Assembly (NCBI GenBank): GCA_947169975.1
Contig: CAMVRT010000005.1
Coordinates: 1 to 64,000 of the forward strand
Length of the DNA: 64,000 nucleotides
Direction of reading: 5' to 3'
Source of the DNA: an uncultured Oscillospiraceae bacterium
GTDB lineage: Bacteria; Bacillota; Clostridia; Oscillospirales; Oscillospiraceae
Of the stretch, positions 51,776 to 60,216 are shown piece by piece. The translations under genes were made by a program, and so were the position numbers. Each line of letters starts with the position of its first letter. The first letter of the stretch is position 1. The notes below the pieces were generated by a model, which ran no database searches, was not told where the DNA came from, and saw nothing but the letters and a program-made list of their open reading frames with translations.

Positions 51776-53301
51776 AAAAAACCGTTTCCATGATTCTGGC
51801 CCTGCTGCTCTCTCTCAGTCTACTGCTGACAGCTTGCGGCAGCAAAAGCAGCGGCGCAGCTTCGTCCGGGGGTGACGTGTCGTCTTCCGTCGACGTGAGC
51901 AGCTACAGCTTCACCGACCGCGATATGGACCCCGCCTATGATACGGCGTCCGCTAAAATTGCTTTGTCAGACAGCGGCAGCACCTCAGACGGCAGCGGCG
52001 TCACAGTGGACGGCGCCGGCGTGACCGTCACCGCCGCCGGCACGTATGTGATCTCCGGCACGCTGACCGCCGGCAGCATCACCGTGGCGGCAGGGGAGGA
52101 GGACAAGGTGCAGCTGGTGCTCTCCGGCGTCTCCATCACCAATCCCGACGGGCCCGCCCTCTATATCAAATCCGCCGACAAGGTGTTCCTGACCCTTGCC
52201 GACGGCACGGAAAACACCCTTTCCGACGGCGTTGATGCCGCCGCCACGGACGATGACAAGGAGCTGGACGGCGCGGTATACAGCCGCTCGGATCTGACCA
52301 TCAACGGCTCCGGCAAACTGACCGTCTGCGGAAACAGCAAGCACGGCGTGGTCTCCAAGGACGATCTGGTCATCACCGGCGGCACCATCACCGTTACGGC
52401 GCAGAACGTGGCGCTCAGCGGCAAGGACTGCGTCAAGGTCGCAGAAGCCACGCTGGATCTCAACGCCGGCACCGACGGCATCCGCTCTGACAACGACACC
52501 GATGAAGGACGCGGTTATGTCTATATTCAGAGCGGCGATATTACCATCATCTCCGGCTCCGACGGCATCCAGGCTGCCACCCAACTGTATGTGGCGGACG
52601 GCGCGCTGAACATCACCTCCGGCGGCGGGAAGGCCGCTGCCCCCGTTCAAAGCGGCTGGGGCGGCTGGGGTGACTGGGAAGATACATCCTCTGAAAGTGC
52701 CAAGGGTCTGAAGGCCGGCGAGACGCTGACGATCAGCGGCGGAACGATCACCGTTGACGCCTATGACGACGGACTCCACAGCAACGACTCTATGACGATC
52801 ACCGGCGGCGAACTGACCATCGCGTCAGGCGATGACGGTGCCCATGCCGACGAGACCCTCACCGTCAATGGCGGGACCCTGGTGATCACGGCGGCCGAGG
52901 GACTGGAGGCCACGGTCGTCACCGTCAACAACGGCGACATCTCCATTACCGCTTCCGACGACGGCATCAACGCGGCCCGGAAATCCGCAGCACTCTCGCC
53001 CCTGGTGGAGATCAACGGCGGCAGCGTCACCATCATCATGGGTGCCGGAGACACGGACGGCATCGACTCCAACGGCGACATCGTCATCAACGGAGGCACT
53101 GTCTCTGTGACCGGAAACTCCCCCTTCGACTACGACGGCAGCGGCGTCATCAACGGTGGCACTGTCAACGTCAACGGCCAGCAGGTCACCACCCTCCCCA
53201 ATCAGATGATGGGCGGCGGTATGGTCGGTCCCGGCGGTCAGGGAGGACATGGCGGAGGTCCCGGCGGTCAGGGCGGCTGGGGCGGTCCAGGCAGACCCTG
53301 A
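51772..53301 (+). CDS. beta-helix carbohydrate-binding lipoprotein (Cthe_2159-like)
   Basis: The 509-residue lipoprotein (lipobox LLTAC, Cys about 22) is made of repeated 'ITISGGTITVDA'-type strands, a right-handed beta-helix as in Cthe_2159-like proteins that bind pectin or cellulose. Conserved 'GTYVISGTLTAGSITV' and 'SKHGVVSKDDLVITGG' are typical. It ends in a Gly-rich tail (GGQGGHGGGPGG). Starts with GTG after GGAGGAGAGGAG; overlaps DUF4956 by 4 bases. Ca-rich Asp repeats are likely. Confidence 0.85.
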   Translation: MKKTVSMILALLLSLSLLLTACGSKSSGAASSGGDVSSSVDVSSYSFTDRDMDPAYDTASAKIALSDSGSTSDGSGVTVDGAGVTVTAAGTYVISGTLTAGSITVAAGEEDKVQLVLSGVSITNPDGPALYIKSADKVFLTLADGTENTLSDGVDAAATDDDKELDGAVYSRSDLTINGSGKLTVCGNSKHGVVSKDDLVITGGTITVTAQNVALSGKDCVKVAEATLDLNAGTDGIRSDNDTDEGRGYVYIQSGDITIISGSDGIQAATQLYVADGALNITSGGGKAAAPVQSGWGGWGDWEDTSSESAKGLKAGETLTISGGTITVDAYDDGLHSNDSMTITGGELTIASGDDGAHADETLTVNGGTLVITAAEGLEATVVTVNNGDISITASDDGINAARKSAALSPLVEINGGSVTIIMGAGDTDGIDSNGDIVINGGTVSVTGNSPFDYDGSGVINGGTVNVNGQQVTTLPNQMMGGGMVGPGGQGGHGGGPGGQGGWGGPGRP

Positions 53302-53342
53302 TCCTGAATCACGCTTCACTTTGAAAACCCCTCTGTCTCTAT

Positions 53343-53386
53343 GCAGCGCAGCTCCGACCGATACGGCCGGAGCTGCGCTGCGTTCC
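53343..53386 (+). terminator. terminator of the VTC-DUF4956-lipoprotein operon
   Basis: GCAGCGCAGCTCC pairs with GGAGCTGCGCTGC, with an inner stem; weak T-run. Confidence 0.7.
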
Positions 53387-53422
53387 GCTTTCACCCGGAC
53401 GGCGGCGGGAAATACTTTCTGC

Positions 53423-53451
53423 TTGCCATTTTGGAGGATGTAGTATATAAT
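53423..53451 (+). promoter_or_regulatory. msrA promoter
   Basis: TTGCCA, 17 bases and TATAAT, 38 bases before the start codon. Confidence 0.7.
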
Positions 53452-53489
53452 TCAGTTTAATGTGTAATAGAGGAAAGGGGTGACGGACT

Positions 53490-53987
53490 TTGAAGACCAT
53501 CTATCTGGCCGGCGGATGCTTCTGGGGCACCCAGCGGTTCTTTCAGCAGTTTTCCGGCGTGAAGGAGACCGAGACCGGGTATGCCAACGGCCGTACGGAC
53601 ACTCCCAGCTATGAAGATGTGCGTTACCGTGACACCGGCCACGCAGAGACGGTACGCATTGTCTACGATGAGGAGCAGCTTCCCACGGAGAAGCTTCTGG
53701 CCTACTATTTCATGACCATTGATCCACTGTCCATCAACCGTCAGGGCGAAGACATCGGCAGTCAGTACCGCACAGGCATTTATTATACGGATGACACACT
53801 GCTCCCGGCCATCTGCACCGCCGTTACGGAGGAAGAGAAGAAGGTCGGCGCAAAGCTGGAGGTGGAGGTGCTTCCGCTCCGGAACTTCTGGCCGGCTGAG
53901 GAATACCACCAGGATTATCTGATGAAGAATCCGGGCGGATACTGCCATATCCCGCTGCATTTGATGCATCTGTCAGAGAAGCATTAG
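53490..53987 (+). CDS. msrA: peptide methionine sulfoxide reductase MsrA
   Basis: The 165-residue enzyme reduces Met-S-sulfoxide. The catalytic Cys10 lies in 'AGGCFWGTQRFF'; 'TGYANGRTDTPSYEDV', 'GHAETVRIVYD', 'DIGSQYRTGIYY' and 'EYHQDYLMKNPGGYC' are canonical. It starts with TTG after GAAAGGGGTG. Confidence 0.96.
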   Translation: MKTIYLAGGCFWGTQRFFQQFSGVKETETGYANGRTDTPSYEDVRYRDTGHAETVRIVYDEEQLPTEKLLAYYFMTIDPLSINRQGEDIGSQYRTGIYYTDDTLLPAICTAVTEEEKKVGAKLEVEVLPLRNFWPAEEYHQDYLMKNPGGYCHIPLHLMHLSEKH

Positions 53988-54096
53988 TCCGGTTTTCTTC
54001 TGAATGATCGCTCTGCAGTTTTTTGTGCGGACGTACAGACATGCAGATGCGGCAACAGACAAATTTAGGATATTCCATAAAATTTTCATAAAACCA

Positions 54097-54125
54097 TTGC
54101 GGAAATTGTTATTCTGTGATATATT
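54097..54125 (+). promoter_or_regulatory. M3 peptidase promoter
   Basis: TTGCGG, 17 bases and TATATT. The 120-base leader to the ATG contains CGCGGTC/GACCGCG, a small inverted repeat (about 54169-54194). Confidence 0.55.
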
Positions 54126-54247
54126 TGCTTAATAGGAAGGGTCGAATTTGGAAGATATGCATAACGTTCGCGGTCGAAAGACATTGACCGCGGGATTTGT
54201 GCTTCCCTCATAAACATTGCCCGTTTTTTCGCGAAAAGGAGAACAGC

Positions 54248-55951
54248 ATGAAGTTTTCAGAGATGATCTATACCCGTCCTGATGCCGATGCCGTGAAGGC
54301 AAGGTTGGCGGACTTGACGAATAAATTAGCCAATGCCGCCAGCTATGAAGAGGCGAAAAGCATCTTCCTGGCGGAGGAGGAGAACGCGAAGGATGTCATG
54401 ACCATGATGACACTGGCCAGCATCCGTCACTCCATCGATACCCGCGACAAGTTCTACGACGAGGAAGAACAGTTCTGGAACGTTTTTGGCCCCGAACTGC
54501 AGGAGTATACCCAGGCTTGGACCATGGCCCTGCTGGAGAGCCCCTACCGCGCTGATTTCGCCGCCGAGTTCGGCGATCTCATGTTCGTCAATGCCGAGAT
54601 CGCGCTCAAGGCCTTCTCTCCGGAGATCATCCCTGAGATGCAGAAGGAGAACGAACTGACCCAGGCTTATGAAAAGCTGCTGGCTTCCGCGCAGATCCCC
54701 TTTGAGGGCAAGATCTACACCCTGTCCCAGCTGACCCCCTACAAGACCGACAGCGACGACAGCCGCCGTCTGGCCGCCTGGAAGGCCGAGGGTCAGTGGT
54801 ACAAGGACAATCAAGCGCAGCTGGATGATATCTACGATCAGCTGGTTCATCTGCGCGATCAGATGGGCAGGAAGCTGGGCTATGAGGGCTATACCACACT
54901 GGGTTATTACCGCATGGGCCGCAACTGCTACACCAAGGAGGACGTGGAAAAGTTCCGCGCCGCCGTGCAGAAGTATCTGGTGCCCGTGGCCGAGGATATT
55001 TATAAGGAGCAGGCCAAGCGCCTGGGCAAGTCCTACCCGCTGAGCTTTGCCGACGCGGCGCTTAGCTTCCGCAGCGGCAATCCCCGTCCCGCCGGCACGG
55101 CTGACGACATTCTGGCCCAGGGCAAGAAGTTTTACGACGAGCTGTCCCCCGAGACCAGCGAATTCTTCCGCACCATGCTGGACGGCAATCTGCTGGACGT
55201 CCTGTCCACCGAGGGCAAGCAGTCCGGCGGCTACTGCACCGGTCTTCCCCGGTACGAGGTGCCCTTTATCTTTGCTAACTTCAACGGCACCCAGGGCGAC
55301 GTGGAGGTGGTGACCCATGAGGCCGGCCATGCCTTCGCCTACTGGATGAACCGCAAGCGCATCCCCCTGGATTACGCCTGGCCCAGCATGGAGGCCTGCG
55401 AGGTTCACTCCATGAGCATGGAGTTCTTCGGCTGGATGAACGCCTCCGGCTTCTTCGGACCGGACGAGCGCAAGTTCCTCTACAGCCATCTGGCCTCCAG
55501 CGTGACCTTCATCCCCTACGGAACCATGGTGGACCATTTCCAGCACATCGTCTATGAGCATCCCGAGCTGACCCCCGCCCAGCGCCACGCCGAGTGGAAG
55601 CGCCTGCTGGGAATCTACATGCCCTGGATGAAGCTGGACGGCGACATTCCCTTCTACAGCGAGGGCGAGGGGTGGCAGCGTCAGCACCACATCTATTCCA
55701 GCCCCTTCTACTATATTGATTACTGCCTGGCCCAGACGGTGGCTCTGGAGTTCTGGGCCATGATTCAGAAGGACCGTGCCGACGCCTGGAAGCATTACAT
55801 GGCCTATACCCGTCAGGGCGGCAGCCACACCTTCACCGATTTGTTGAAGAACGCCGATCTGGAGACGCCGTTCGACGAGAGCTGCCTGCGCGGCGTGTGC
55901 CAGGTGGCCCGCCAGTGGCTGGCCGACTTTGACCTCACCGGGATCGAGTAA
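54248..55951 (+). CDS. M3 family oligoendopeptidase
   Basis: The 567-residue zinc peptidase has the active site 'VVTHEAGHAFAYWM' and downstream Glu in 'MEACEVHSMSMEFFGW', and ends with the typical helical region 'YYIDYCLAQTVALEFW'. It resembles PepF-like oligoendopeptidases that clear short peptides in the cytosol, fitting the oligopeptide importer nearby. ATG 54248 follows AAAAGGAG; upstream in-frame codons are not used. Confidence 0.93.
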   Translation: MKFSEMIYTRPDADAVKARLADLTNKLANAASYEEAKSIFLAEEENAKDVMTMMTLASIRHSIDTRDKFYDEEEQFWNVFGPELQEYTQAWTMALLESPYRADFAAEFGDLMFVNAEIALKAFSPEIIPEMQKENELTQAYEKLLASAQIPFEGKIYTLSQLTPYKTDSDDSRRLAAWKAEGQWYKDNQAQLDDIYDQLVHLRDQMGRKLGYEGYTTLGYYRMGRNCYTKEDVEKFRAAVQKYLVPVAEDIYKEQAKRLGKSYPLSFADAALSFRSGNPRPAGTADDILAQGKKFYDELSPETSEFFRTMLDGNLLDVLSTEGKQSGGYCTGLPRYEVPFIFANFNGTQGDVEVVTHEAGHAFAYWMNRKRIPLDYAWPSMEACEVHSMSMEFFGWMNASGFFGPDERKFLYSHLASSVTFIPYGTMVDHFQHIVYEHPELTPAQRHAEWKRLLGIYMPWMKLDGDIPFYSEGEGWQRQHHIYSSPFYYIDYCLAQTVALEFWAMIQKDRADAWKHYMAYTRQGGSHTFTDLLKNADLETPFDESCLRGVCQVARQWLADFDLTGIE

Positions 55952-55954
55952 GCC

Positions 55955-56530
55955 GTGGCAGAGAAGAAAAAGCGCAAAGGCCGCCGGGCCTACCTTAACG
56001 ACTTTTACACCGACGTCAGCGGTAATATCGTCTACAACGGTGTTATGTACCGCTACGAAGGCGATATGCCTTTTAACAAGGCGTATCGTCGGTTGGGAGC
56101 GCTGTGCGGACTTGTTTTCCTGTCTGTTTTCGCTGTTGCGTGTATTCCCGCTCCGTCTATGCTGGGGTATGGGAAGCTGTATGTGATTTTACCCTTCCTC
56201 TTCGAGGCTCTCGGCGTGCTGCTGACCGTGTGGGCGGCTATCCGCCTCCGTGCCAACGGTCCGGATCTGCGCTCCTACGTCTGGGAGGCCACCGTCAAGA
56301 AGCTGCCCTGGTGGCTTGAGATGACCGCGTTTTTCGCCGGTGCCAGCGCGGTGTGCAACGTGATCTATCTGGCAATCAATGGCTTCGAAGGCAAGGTGTT
56401 TCTTGGCCTGCTGGCAGTGGCGCTGCATATCACGGCTGTCGTGTCTGCTCTGCTGAGTATTCGTGCGCTGCGAAGCATGACATGGATCGCCGGGGAAGGG
56501 GAGAGACTCCCTCCCAAATCTGAGGACTGA
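55955..56530 (+). CDS. four-helix membrane protein of unknown function
   Basis: The 191-residue product has a basic, Tyr-rich N-terminus ('GNIVYNGVMYRYEGD') and transmembrane segments at about 48-66, 75-95, 122-140 and 150-168. It starts with GTG 3 bases after the M3 peptidase stop and is probably translated by coupling. No family recognised. Confidence 0.65.
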   Translation: MAEKKKRKGRRAYLNDFYTDVSGNIVYNGVMYRYEGDMPFNKAYRRLGALCGLVFLSVFAVACIPAPSMLGYGKLYVILPFLFEALGVLLTVWAAIRLRANGPDLRSYVWEATVKKLPWWLEMTAFFAGASAVCNVIYLAINGFEGKVFLGLLAVALHITAVVSALLSIRALRSMTWIAGEGERLPPKSED

Positions 56531-56619
56531 ATCCTCACACATTTTATTTATTTGTGAATTACGGATAGCAAGGTCCGTTTTTCAAAATTCATCCTAAAAT
56601 TTAAAAAGGAGGAACCAAG

Positions 56620-59007
56620 ATGAAAAAAGCACTTGCACTGATCCTTGCGCTCGTCATGGCTCTGGCTCTTGTGGCTTGCGGCGGCAACAACCCCACCAAG
56701 CCCAGTGAATCCGGGAAGCCCGGCGAGTCCACCACCCCTGTGGATCCCGGTAAAGTTGACCTCGAGATCCCCGAAGGTCCTACTTTCCCCGGCCGCACCC
56801 CCGAGAACAAGACGCTGCAGGTGGCCTACAGCCCCTTCAACAGCAAGTTCTCCCCCTTCTTCTCCCAGACTGCCTATGATCAGGATGCCTGCGCTATGAC
56901 TCAGATCGGTCTTCTGACCTCTGACCGTACCGGCGCCATCATTCTGAACGGCATTCAGGGCGAAACCATCAACTACAACGGCACGGACTATACCTACTAT
57001 GGCCCCGCCAACCTGAAGATCACCGAGAACACTGACGGCACTGTGGAGTATTTCTTCACTCTCCGCAATGACATCACCTTCTCCGATGGTGAGCCCCTCA
57101 CCATTGATGACGTCATCTTCACCATGTACGTTCTTGCTGACCCCGCTTTCGATGGCAACAGCACCTTCTACGCTCTGCCTATCAAGGGCATGGAAGAGTA
57201 TCGTTCCGGTATGGGCACCATGGTCAAGTACCTGATGGACATTGCCGGCGAGGGCAAGCATGATTCCTCTATCGTCTCCGACGACGTTGCCAACGCCTTC
57301 TGGGAGAAGTATCACGCTGCTACCAAGGCCCTGGCTCAGGAGATCGTGGATTACTGCCTGGAGAACTATGCCGACTACGGCGCTGTGGATGTTTACACCT
57401 CCGCCGGCCTGTGGGGCTTTGATCTGGAAGAGGGCGCCACGGTTGAGGACTTTGCCGTCGCTCTGGAGGATGCCTATGGCTCCGACATCGCCGGTATGAT
57501 CAACACCGAGAGCGCTGGCTCCAGCGTTGAGGATCTGTTCCCCGGCCTGTCCGACTACATGGGAACCATCACCTATGGTGATACCGCTCCCAACATCACC
57601 GGTATTGAGAAGCTGGATGATTACCACATGCGCATCACTCTGACCGAGGTGGATGCTACTGCTATCTATCAGCTGGGCACGTACATCACCCCGCTGCACT
57701 ACTATGGCGACAAGGCACAGTTTGACTATGCCAACAACAAGTTCGGCTTCCCCAAGGGCGATGTCAGCATGATGCATGCCAAGGACACCCAGCCTCTGGG
57801 CGCCGGCCCCTACAAGTTCGTCAAGTTTGAGAACGGCGTTATCAACTACGAGGCCAACGAGACCTACTTCCTGGGTTGCCCCTACACCAAGTATGTCAAC
57901 TTCGTTGAGACCAACTCCGATGATCAGAAGCTGAACGGCGTTATCACCGGCACCATCGATATCACCGATCCTTCCTTCTCCAACGATACTGTTGGCTCCA
58001 TCAAGGAGAACAACAGCAACGGTGAGGTCACCGGTGACAAGATCACCACTGATACCGTTGACAACCTGGGTTACGGCTACATCGGCCAGAACGCCATCAA
58101 CGTCAGCGTTGGCGGTGATCCTGGTTCCGAGCAGTCCAAGGCCCTGCGTCACGCCTTCGCCACCGTGTTCTCCGTGTATCGTGATGTCGCTATCGACTCC
58201 TACTACGGCGACCGCGCGGCCGTGATCAACTACCCCATCTCCAACACCTCCTGGGCTGCTCCTCGTCCCGCTGATGACGGTTATCAGATCGCCTTCTCCG
58301 TTGACGTTGACGGCAAGCCTCTGTACACCTCCGACATGACCCCCGACCAGAAGTACGCTGCTGCCCTGCAGGGCGCTCTGGGCTTCTTTGAGAAGGCCGG
58401 TTACACTGTCGAGAACGGCAAGCTGACCGCTGCTCCTGCCGGCGCCAAGCTGGAGTACACCTTCTGGATCCCCGGCGATGGTACTGGTGATCACCCCGCC
58501 TTCATGATCGTTGACGAGGCTTCCAGAGCTCTTGCTTCCATCGGCATGACTCTGAACATCAAGGATCTGGCCAACAGCCAGGATCTGTGGAACAATCTGG
58601 ACGCTCTGCAGGTTGAGATGTGGGCCGCCGCTTGGGGCTCCACCGTCGATCCCGACATGACCCAGATTTACTTCTCTGACGTTGCCAATGGTCCTTCCAC
58701 CGGTGACCGCATGAACCCCAACGGTGGTCCTAACCAGGGCGGCTCCAACTATGAGTACTGCATCGCTGATCCCGATCTGGATAAGAACATCAAGGACGCC
58801 AAGGCCTCCACTGATCAGGCTTACCGTAAGGCCATCTATAAGGAGTGCCTGGACATTGTCATTGACTGGGCTTGCGAGATCCCGACCTATCAGCGTCAGA
58901 ACGCCATCATCTTCTCCACCGAGCGTGTCAACCTCGACACTGTGACTCCCGACATCACCACCTTCTATGGCTGGATGGCCGAGGTCCAGAACCTGAAGAT
59001 GAACTGA
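56620..59007 (+). CDS. oligopeptide ABC transporter substrate-binding lipoprotein
   Basis: This family-5 binding protein of 795 residues has a lipobox LVACG (Cys about 20). Conserved elements include 'FTLRNDITFSDGEPLTIDDVIFTM', 'GAGPYKFVKFENG' and 'RHAFATVFSVYRDVAI'. It is longer than usual (about 500-600), with an insertion near residues 190-330. It captures peptides outside the cell for the permeases encoded next. AAAGGAGG precedes ATG. Codon use is strongly biased, suggesting high expression. Confidence 0.92.
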   Translation: MKKALALILALVMALALVACGGNNPTKPSESGKPGESTTPVDPGKVDLEIPEGPTFPGRTPENKTLQVAYSPFNSKFSPFFSQTAYDQDACAMTQIGLLTSDRTGAIILNGIQGETINYNGTDYTYYGPANLKITENTDGTVEYFFTLRNDITFSDGEPLTIDDVIFTMYVLADPAFDGNSTFYALPIKGMEEYRSGMGTMVKYLMDIAGEGKHDSSIVSDDVANAFWEKYHAATKALAQEIVDYCLENYADYGAVDVYTSAGLWGFDLEEGATVEDFAVALEDAYGSDIAGMINTESAGSSVEDLFPGLSDYMGTITYGDTAPNITGIEKLDDYHMRITLTEVDATAIYQLGTYITPLHYYGDKAQFDYANNKFGFPKGDVSMMHAKDTQPLGAGPYKFVKFENGVINYEANETYFLGCPYTKYVNFVETNSDDQKLNGVITGTIDITDPSFSNDTVGSIKENNSNGEVTGDKITTDTVDNLGYGYIGQNAINVSVGGDPGSEQSKALRHAFATVFSVYRDVAIDSYYGDRAAVINYPISNTSWAAPRPADDGYQIAFSVDVDGKPLYTSDMTPDQKYAAALQGALGFFEKAGYTVENGKLTAAPAGAKLEYTFWIPGDGTGDHPAFMIVDEASRALASIGMTLNIKDLANSQDLWNNLDALQVEMWAAAWGSTVDPDMTQIYFSDVANGPSTGDRMNPNGGPNQGGSNYEYCIADPDLDKNIKDAKASTDQAYRKAIYKECLDIVIDWACEIPTYQRQNAIIFSTERVNLDTVTPDITTFYGWMAEVQNLKMN

Positions 59008-59043
59008 TTGCGGCAGGAAACTGCAGCAAACTAAACCGTATGA

Positions 59044-59133
59044 GCCCTGCGGCCTTCGGGCCGCAGGGCCACTCCAACCGCCGCATATCGAGGGACAGCG
59101 TTTTTTTAGAAAGGGATGTCTCTCGATATGCGG
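59044..59133 (+). terminator. two hairpins between the binding protein and permease genes
   Basis: GCCCTGCGGCC-ttcg-GGCCGCAGGGC (59044-59069) is followed by CCGCATATCGAG/CTCGATATGCGG (59081-59092 with 59122-59133) whose loop has seven T. They probably stabilise the binding-protein mRNA or reduce read-through so the binding protein is made in excess. Confidence 0.75.
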
Positions 59134-59212
59134 CAGTAAGGAGCCGTAATTTGGCTAATTCAAGCAGTTTTGCTTTTGCACCCCAAAACCTTAGAGAACG
59201 GAGGGTTCTTCT

Positions 59213-60199
59213 GTGGGCAAATATATCCTCAAGCGCCTGTTTTTGTCGGTGATCATCTTCTTTTTCGTGATGCTCATCGTCTACGCATTGATTCGCGGCC
59301 TTCCCAGCTCTTTCGTTGAGAATGTCGCTCGCGCAAAATCCCAGATGCCCGGATCCAAGAGCTATGATGAATGGCTGAAACAGCTCAATGCTATGTACGG
59401 CCTGGATAAGGGTATCTTCGCAGGTTATCTATCCTGGCTCGGCCAGTTCTTCACCGGTAATTTCGGCGACAGCTGGAAATACACGGTTCCCGTTATTCAG
59501 AAGTTTAACGAAGTGGTTTGGATCAGCTTTATTATGGGCGTCATCACGATGGTTCTCGAACTGCTGATCTCCATTCCTCTGGGCATTATTGCTGCTACAA
59601 AGCAGTACTCAAAGACAGACTACGCCATCTCCATACTTGCCCTAACGTTTATCTCGCTGCCGACGTTCTTCTTTATTGCGCTGCTGCAGCTGGTGTTCTC
59701 CGTGAAATTGGGCTGGTTTGAACCCTTTGGATTGGTGGGTCGTTACTACAGCCAGATGGATGGCTGGCATCAGTTCCTTGACAAGGCATACCACCTGGTA
59801 CTTCCCATTGTTACCTTGGTCATTATCAGCATCGGTGGTCTGATGCGTTACACCCGTACCAACATGCTGGAAGTTTTGAACGCCGACTATATCCGCACTG
59901 CTCGTGCCAAAGGCGTCAGTGAGCATAAGGTTATCTATTATCACGCCTTCCGCAACACCTTGATTCCCCTGGTTACTATTGTTGGCGGTTCTCTGCCCGG
60001 TTTGTTCTCCGGCGCACTGTTTACGGAAACTATGTTTAAGATCAACGGCATTGGTTACATTTCTTATCAGTGCATGATCGAAGGCGATATTCCGTTTTCC
60101 ATGTTCTATCTGGCATTCTTGTCCATACTGACGCTGCTCGGCAACTTGATTGCTGATATTCTGTACGCTGTGGTTGACCCGCGCGTACGCCTGGCTTAA
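59213..60199 (+). CDS. oppB: oligopeptide ABC transporter permease OppB/DppB type
   Basis: The 328-residue permease has six transmembrane helices: 'ILKRLFLSVIIFFFVMLIVYALIRGLP' at the start, and the EAA-type loop 'VLNADYIRTARAKGVSEHKVIYYHAFRNTLIP'. It starts with GTG after GAACGGAGGG. Normal length. Confidence 0.95.
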   Translation: MGKYILKRLFLSVIIFFFVMLIVYALIRGLPSSFVENVARAKSQMPGSKSYDEWLKQLNAMYGLDKGIFAGYLSWLGQFFTGNFGDSWKYTVPVIQKFNEVVWISFIMGVITMVLELLISIPLGIIAATKQYSKTDYAISILALTFISLPTFFFIALLQLVFSVKLGWFEPFGLVGRYYSQMDGWHQFLDKAYHLVLPIVTLVIISIGGLMRYTRTNMLEVLNADYIRTARAKGVSEHKVIYYHAFRNTLIPLVTIVGGSLPGLFSGALFTETMFKINGIGYISYQCMIEGDIPFSMFYLAFLSILTLLGNLIADILYAVVDPRVRLA

Positions 60200-60216
60200 G
60201 AGGGGAGGCGACGGAA

